From assembly GCA_910579965.1 (NCBI GenBank), contig CAJTWF010000010.1:1-62597 (forward strand): a stretch of DNA of 62,597 nt, in the 5' to 3' direction. This document shows, piece after piece, positions 58,912-62,597 of this stretch (positions are counted from its first letter, which is position 1; each line of letters opens with the position of its first letter). The notes beneath the pieces were generated by a model, which was given only the letters and a program-made list of their open reading frames with translations, made no database searches and was not told where the DNA came from. The translations under genes and the position numbers were made by a program. This stretch comes from an uncultured Oscillospiraceae bacterium. Lineage in GTDB: Bacteria; Bacillota; Clostridia; Oscillospirales; Oscillospiraceae.

Positions 58912-59521
58912 AGTCCCGGGGCCTGCGCGGCCCCGGACCCCGCGGGTACTTTTTGTGCAGACAAAAAGTACCCAAAAAGCTGCTGGACCTGCGGTCCAGA
59001 CCCTCTTATTTATGACGGGGGTTATTTTTTTCGCTACGAGCTGTCAGGCGAAGCCTCTCCCCACCTGCCCTGGGCCGTTGGGCTGCCCTGCCTTTGAAGG
59101 ACACCTTCTCAGCAGAGATTGCCGTGGGCGAAGCAGTATCTTACCTTGCTTGCTTGACATTCCGTCTGACTATTGCTGTTACTGCCCGGCTCAGATAGTT
59201 CTCCGCTGGACGCAGAGGTCCTCCACGTCCAGATCAATCCTATCGCAGAGTCCAGGTAACGGACGGAGGCGATAGGTAACGAGGAGAAGAGTGACAAAAG
59301 CGGAGATTCGCTTGCGGGAATGTAGGTCCAGAAAGGGTCCTTCAAAGGCACCGTAGCACAACGGCCCAGGGCAATCGGTCAGAGGCTTCGCCTGACAGCT
59401 CGTAGCGAAAACAAAAAGGCGGGGGGTCCAGCCCCGGAGGGGGGCTGGCGCATTTTTGGTACCTTTTTGTGCGCACAAAAAGGTACCGCGGGGTCCGGGG
59501 GCGGCGTTAGCCCCCGGGACT
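58912..59521. repeat. 610-bp composite inverted repeat
   Basis: Two arms run toward each other. Each arm has, from outside in, a GC hairpin (CCGGGGCC...GGCCCCGG left; CCGGGGGC...GCCCCCGG right), a 26-30-bp palindrome (GGGTACTTTTTGT left, GGTACCTTTTTGTGC right), a CTGG/CCAG hairpin, and a block starting TTTCGCTACGAGCTGTCAGG (59029-59100 left, 59338-59410 right). The centre has CCTATCGC (59239-59246) and GCGATAGG (59269-59276). No protein-coding gene is visible in it. Confidence 0.8.
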
Positions 59522-59551
59522 GCCGTCAAGATACCCACAATCCCCCAAAAG

Positions 59552-60259
59552 CTATAAGACCCTGACCACCGCCAGCCCATTGACCACCCCGTGGAGAAGC
59601 ACACTCCCCCACAGGGAGCCGGATCTCTCATAGGTCCACGCCATCACCGCGCCGGGAACCAGATACTGAACCATCAGCAGCAGATAGGTCAGATCCCCCC
59701 TGGCGGCGGCGAACTGCCACACATGGAGAAGCGCAAACAGCAGACAGGAGACCAGGTACGCCAGCCCCCGGTGGACCTCCCGCAGGTTCCCGAACACGTA
59801 CCCCCGGAACAGGGTCTCCTCCACCACCGGAGCCAGTACCACCACAATGAGGATCGTGGTCCTGGGCGCGTCCACCATCCGTCCCACAATGGCCTCGTCG
59901 TTGAGATTGACCTGTCCCTCCAGCACCAGCCCCAGCAGGCGGCCGCAGATCTCGTTGAGCCCATAGAAGGCCACCAGTCCCAGCCCCGCCGAGGCCAGCA
60001 CGCCGCCGGGCCGGTCCAGAAACGCCCGGGTGGTCCGCCCCAGGTAGCCCCAGAACACGATCACCACCAGGGCGAACACCACGTAGTAATAGATGGCGTT
60101 TCGCACGCTCTCCCCCAGGCGCGTCCCCAGCAGCCGCTCCAGCAGATCCAGGGCCGGCCCGGACACGTAGGGCAGCACCGCCAGATACAGCGCCAGCACC
60201 GCGCCCCCCAGGGCCTTCTCCCTGCCGCTCATGCCGGCAGATAATCCTCTCCTTGCCAT
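59552..60259 (-). CDS. CPBP family intramembrane metalloprotease
   Basis: 235 residues, about seven helices. The family motifs are VVEETLFRGYVFGNLR (EExxxR), SCLLFALLH (FxxxH) and LHGVVNG (HxxxN/B). Relatives cleave prenylated or other membrane peptides, or give bacteriocin immunity. It lies 20 bases after mutS and is probably co-transcribed. Confidence 0.88.
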   Translation of the reverse strand: MARRGLSAGMSGREKALGGAVLALYLAVLPYVSGPALDLLERLLGTRLGESVRNAIYYYVVFALVVIVFWGYLGRTTRAFLDRPGGVLASAGLGLVAFYGLNEICGRLLGLVLEGQVNLNDEAIVGRMVDAPRTTILIVVVLAPVVEETLFRGYVFGNLREVHRGLAYLVSCLLFALLHVWQFAAARGDLTYLLLMVQYLVPGAVMAWTYERSGSLWGSVLLHGVVNGLAVVRVL

Positions 60260-60279
60260 AGCCGCCTCCTGTCAGAAGC

Positions 60280-62597
60280 CTATTTCAGCTTCTCCTTTAA
60301 TTCGTATAACAGCCCCAGGGCCTCCATGGGCGTGAGCACATCCGGCTCCGTCCGGCGCAGCCGGTCAATGACCTCCGCCTCCCCCATGGCCTCCAGGGAT
60401 ACCTGCTCCTCCCTGGGCGCGGCCAGCAGGGGGGCCGCGTGTCCGGACTGGCTCTCCAGATCCTTCAGGATGGCCCGGGCCTTTTTGACCACCGCCTCCG
60501 GCAGCCCCGCCAGCTTGGCCACCTCGATGCCGTAGCTCCGGTCCGCCCCGCCGGGCAGGATCTTGCGCAGGAAGATCAGCTCGTCCCCCCGGCTGCGGAT
60601 GGCGATGTTGTAGTTGGTCACCCCGGGCAGGGTGCTCTCCAGCTCCGTCAGCTCGTGGTAGTGGGTGGCGAACAGGGTCTTGGCCCCCAGCTTCTTCCGG
60701 TCCGCACAGTGCTCCAGCACCGCCTGGGCGATGCTCATGCCGTCGAAGGTGCTGGTGCCCCGGCCGATCTCGTCCAGAACAAGGAGACTCCGGCTGGTGG
60801 CGTGGCGGAGGATGTCCGCTACCTCCGTCATCTCCACCATGAAGGTGGACTGGCCGGCGCTGAGATCATCGCTGGCCCCGATGCGGGTGAAGATCCGGTC
60901 CACCGCGCCGATCCTGGCGGACCGGGCCGGGACAAAGGAGCCCACCTGGGCCATGAGGACGATCAGGGCCACCTGCCGCATATAGGTGGACTTGCCGGCC
61001 ATGTTGGGGCCGGTGATAATGGCCACCCGGTTCTCCTGCTCCCCCATGTAGGTGTCGTTGGGCACAAAGAGGCTCCCCTTCAGCACCCGCTCCACCACCG
61101 GATGGCGGCCCTCATGGATCTCGATGCCGCCCCCCTCGTCCACAGCCGGACAGCAGTAGCTGTTCTTCACCGCCACAGCCGCAAAGGAGCACAGAGTGTC
61201 CAGCTCCGCGATCACTGCCGCCGCGGCCTGGATGCGGCCCATCTCCCCGGCCACCTGCTCCCGCAGCCTGGTGAAGAGCTCAAACTCCAACGCCACCACC
61301 CGGTCGCTGGCCGTGAGGATGGTGCTCTCCAGATCCTTGAGCTCCTGGGTGATGAACCGCTCGCAGTTGGCCAGGGTCTGCTTGCGGATATACTCCGCCG
61401 GCACCTGGCCGTAATAGCTCCGGCTGACCTCAATGTAGTAGCCGAATACCTTATTGTACCCCACTTTCAGGCTCTTGATGCCCGTTTTTTCCCGCTCCCG
61501 GGCCTCCACCTCGGCGATGACGCCCCGGCCGCCGGTGAGGACGCTGTGGAGCTTGTCCACCTCCTGGTCGTAGCCCGGGCGGATGAATCCCCCCTCCCGG
61601 ACCGAGAAGGGCGGCTCGTCCACAATGGCCCGGCACAGCAGCGCATGCACGTCCTCCAGCGTCTCCAGCCGCCCGGCCAGCTCCCCCAGCCGCCCGGCGG
61701 CGAAGGGGGCCAGACAGTCCTTCAGGCGGGGCAGCTTCTCCAGGGCGGAGCGGAGGCTGGCCATGTCCCGGCCCCCGGCGCTGCCGTAGACCACCCGGCC
61801 GATGAGCCGCTCCATGTCGCCGATGCCGGTCAGGGCCACGATCAGCTCCTCCCGGCCCACCGTGTCCCGGGTCAGGGCCTCCACGGCGTTCAGGCGGCGC
61901 TGGATGGCCGCCACGTTCAGCAGCGGACGCTCCAGCCAGGACCGCAGCAGCCGGCCCCCCATGGCGGTCTTGGTCCGGTCCAGCACCCACAGCAGGCTCC
62001 CCCGCTTCTCCTTGCCCCGCAGCGTGGCGGTGAGCTCCAGGTTCCGCCGGGTGTTCAGATCCAGCTCCATGAACCGGCCCTGCTCGTAGTACTCCAGATC
62101 GCTGATGTGGCTTAAATCGGTCTTCTGGGTCTCGTAGAGGTAGCTGAGGAGCCCGCCCAAGGCCATCACGGCGGCGGGGTTGGCCTTGGGCAGCCGGGCG
62201 GCCGCCTCCCGGCCGTACTGCTTGACCGCCATCCGCTCCGCCTCCTCCAGGCGGAAGGGCCGGTCCCCCCGGTTCTCCGCCCGGCAGCGGAACTTCTCCC
62301 GCAGCGTCTCCACCAGGGCCCGCTCCCCCCAGGCGCACTCGCTGAGCACCGCCTCCACCGGGCTGAAGCGGCCCAGCTCGTTCATCACGTGCTCCACCCG
62401 CTCACTGCCGGAGAAGGCGGTCACGTGGGTCTTGCCGGTGGTGATGTCGCAGAAGCACAGCCCCGCCCGCTCCTGGTCCAGATAGATGCCGCAGATGTAG
62501 TTGGACTGGCTGCCCTCCAGCATGGACGCGTCCACCGTGCCCGGGGTGACCACCCGGATGATGTCCCGCTTCACCAGCCCCTTGGCGGCGGCGGGGT
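60280..62597 (-). CDS. mutS: DNA mismatch repair protein MutS (start beyond the window)
   Basis: At least 771 residues are present; the N-terminal 95 or so (including the mismatch-reading Phe-x-Glu loop) lie beyond the right edge. The frame enters as AAAKGLVKRDIIRVVTPGT. The connector, lever and clamp domains follow, then the ATPase with Walker A ITGPNMAGKSTYMRQ, Walker B LLVLDEIGRGTSTFDG and the His switch ATHYHELTELE. It detects mismatches and recruits MutL. Confidence 0.97.
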   Translation of the reverse strand, partial: PAAAKGLVKRDIIRVVTPGTVDASMLEGSQSNYICGIYLDQERAGLCFCDITTGKTHVTAFSGSERVEHVMNELGRFSPVEAVLSECAWGERALVETLREKFRCRAENRGDRPFRLEEAERMAVKQYGREAAARLPKANPAAVMALGGLLSYLYETQKTDLSHISDLEYYEQGRFMELDLNTRRNLELTATLRGKEKRGSLLWVLDRTKTAMGGRLLRSWLERPLLNVAAIQRRLNAVEALTRDTVGREELIVALTGIGDMERLIGRVVYGSAGGRDMASLRSALEKLPRLKDCLAPFAAGRLGELAGRLETLEDVHALLCRAIVDEPPFSVREGGFIRPGYDQEVDKLHSVLTGGRGVIAEVEAREREKTGIKSLKVGYNKVFGYYIEVSRSYYGQVPAEYIRKQTLANCERFITQELKDLESTILTASDRVVALEFELFTRLREQVAGEMGRIQAAAAVIAELDTLCSFAAVAVKNSYCCPAVDEGGGIEIHEGRHPVVERVLKGSLFVPNDTYMGEQENRVAIITGPNMAGKSTYMRQVALIVLMAQVGSFVPARSARIGAVDRIFTRIGASDDLSAGQSTFMVEMTEVADILRHATSRSLLVLDEIGRGTSTFDGMSIAQAVLEHCADRKKLGAKTLFATHYHELTELESTLPGVTNYNIAIRSRGDELIFLRKILPGGADRSYGIEVAKLAGLPEAVVKKARAILKDLESQSGHAAPLLAAPREEQVSLEAMGEAEVIDRLRRTEPDVLTPMEALGLLYELKEKLK

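Noticed and set aside
59109..59351. An 80-codon minus-strand frame inside the large inverted repeat
   Set aside because: It crosses the inverted arms, has no ribosome binding site and no known domain; the segment is better explained as a non-coding repeat.

Overview
The window is about 62.6 kb of GC-rich DNA (clearly above 60% by eye) from a low-copy-repeat-bearing member of the Clostridia, most likely an Oscillospiraceae relative (Flavonifractor, Pseudoflavonifractor or Lawsonibacter-like). This is inferred from gene content and not from any database match: a Phe T-box leader, SepF/DivIVA/YggS division genes, the Fe-S L-serine dehydratase SdaAB/SdaAA, HPr with both His15 and Ser46, a LicT antiterminator, endonuclease-type MutL next to MiaA and Hfq, and a second divergent type II topoisomerase. 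Apart from one IS scar it looks chromosomal and vertically inherited; I see no prophage, CRISPR array or rRNA.

Layout. 1-620: the 3' end of an unidentified gene, a repeat and two terminators. 619-9215: upp and an acetyltransferase, tsaE-tsaB, and a Phe T-box operon (DUF2500 gene, pheS, pheT); pheT carries an apparent extra OB-fold. A DUF819 membrane protein runs the other way. 9222-14420: a Cof-type phosphatase and a sucrose-type unit (LacI regulator, fructokinase-like kinase, amylosucrase-family enzyme) with two matching candidate operators. 14440-15010: remnants of an IS630-type and an IS5-type transposase fused head to tail. 15154-21740: a complete phosphate regulon (pstS-pstC-pstA-pstB-phoU-phoB-phoR) with a candidate PHO box. 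21808-24130: uvrC and the HPr gene. 24345-30510: a divergent topoisomerase pair (ParE-like and ParC-like) with a secreted stalk-domain protein between them. 30664-33288: a YesL-like membrane protein and a lower-GC pair (DUF2268 metalloprotease and TipAS-type MerR regulator) with a 19-bp-spacer promoter. 33331-36008: a P1 peptidase, an unknown protein and a lipoprotein polysaccharide deacetylase. 36072-40188: a LicT-controlled phospho-alpha-glucoside operon (licT, PTS IICB, GH4 enzyme). 40193-43141: a small macro-like protein, a TIM-barrel protein, and sdaAB-sdaAA. 43202-45618: a NatAB-like ABC exporter and a small XRE regulator. 45710-46124: tRNA-Leu(UAG), repeats and terminators. 46176-54057: RNase Y, a MATE transporter, a flavoprotein, DivIVA, SepF, YggS and an HlyD-like protein. 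54263-62597: hfq, miaA, mutL, a membrane protein, a metallo-beta-lactamase-fold protein, a large inverted repeat, a CPBP protease and mutS (its start lies beyond the right edge).

The least explained signals are non-coding. (1) A family of A/T-rich near-perfect hairpins sits just upstream of start codons inside or at the head of operons. (2) A 610-bp inverted repeat at 58912-59521 has two arms that carry the same series of hairpins, with compensatory differences. (3) A MITE-like element occurs twice, and one copy ends in the hfq stop codon. (4) A third repeat type is shared by the left end and the tRNA-Leu region. The best protein-level oddity is the apparent duplication of the tRNA-binding OB domain in PheT. 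All identifications were made by reading the translations; no searches were run.
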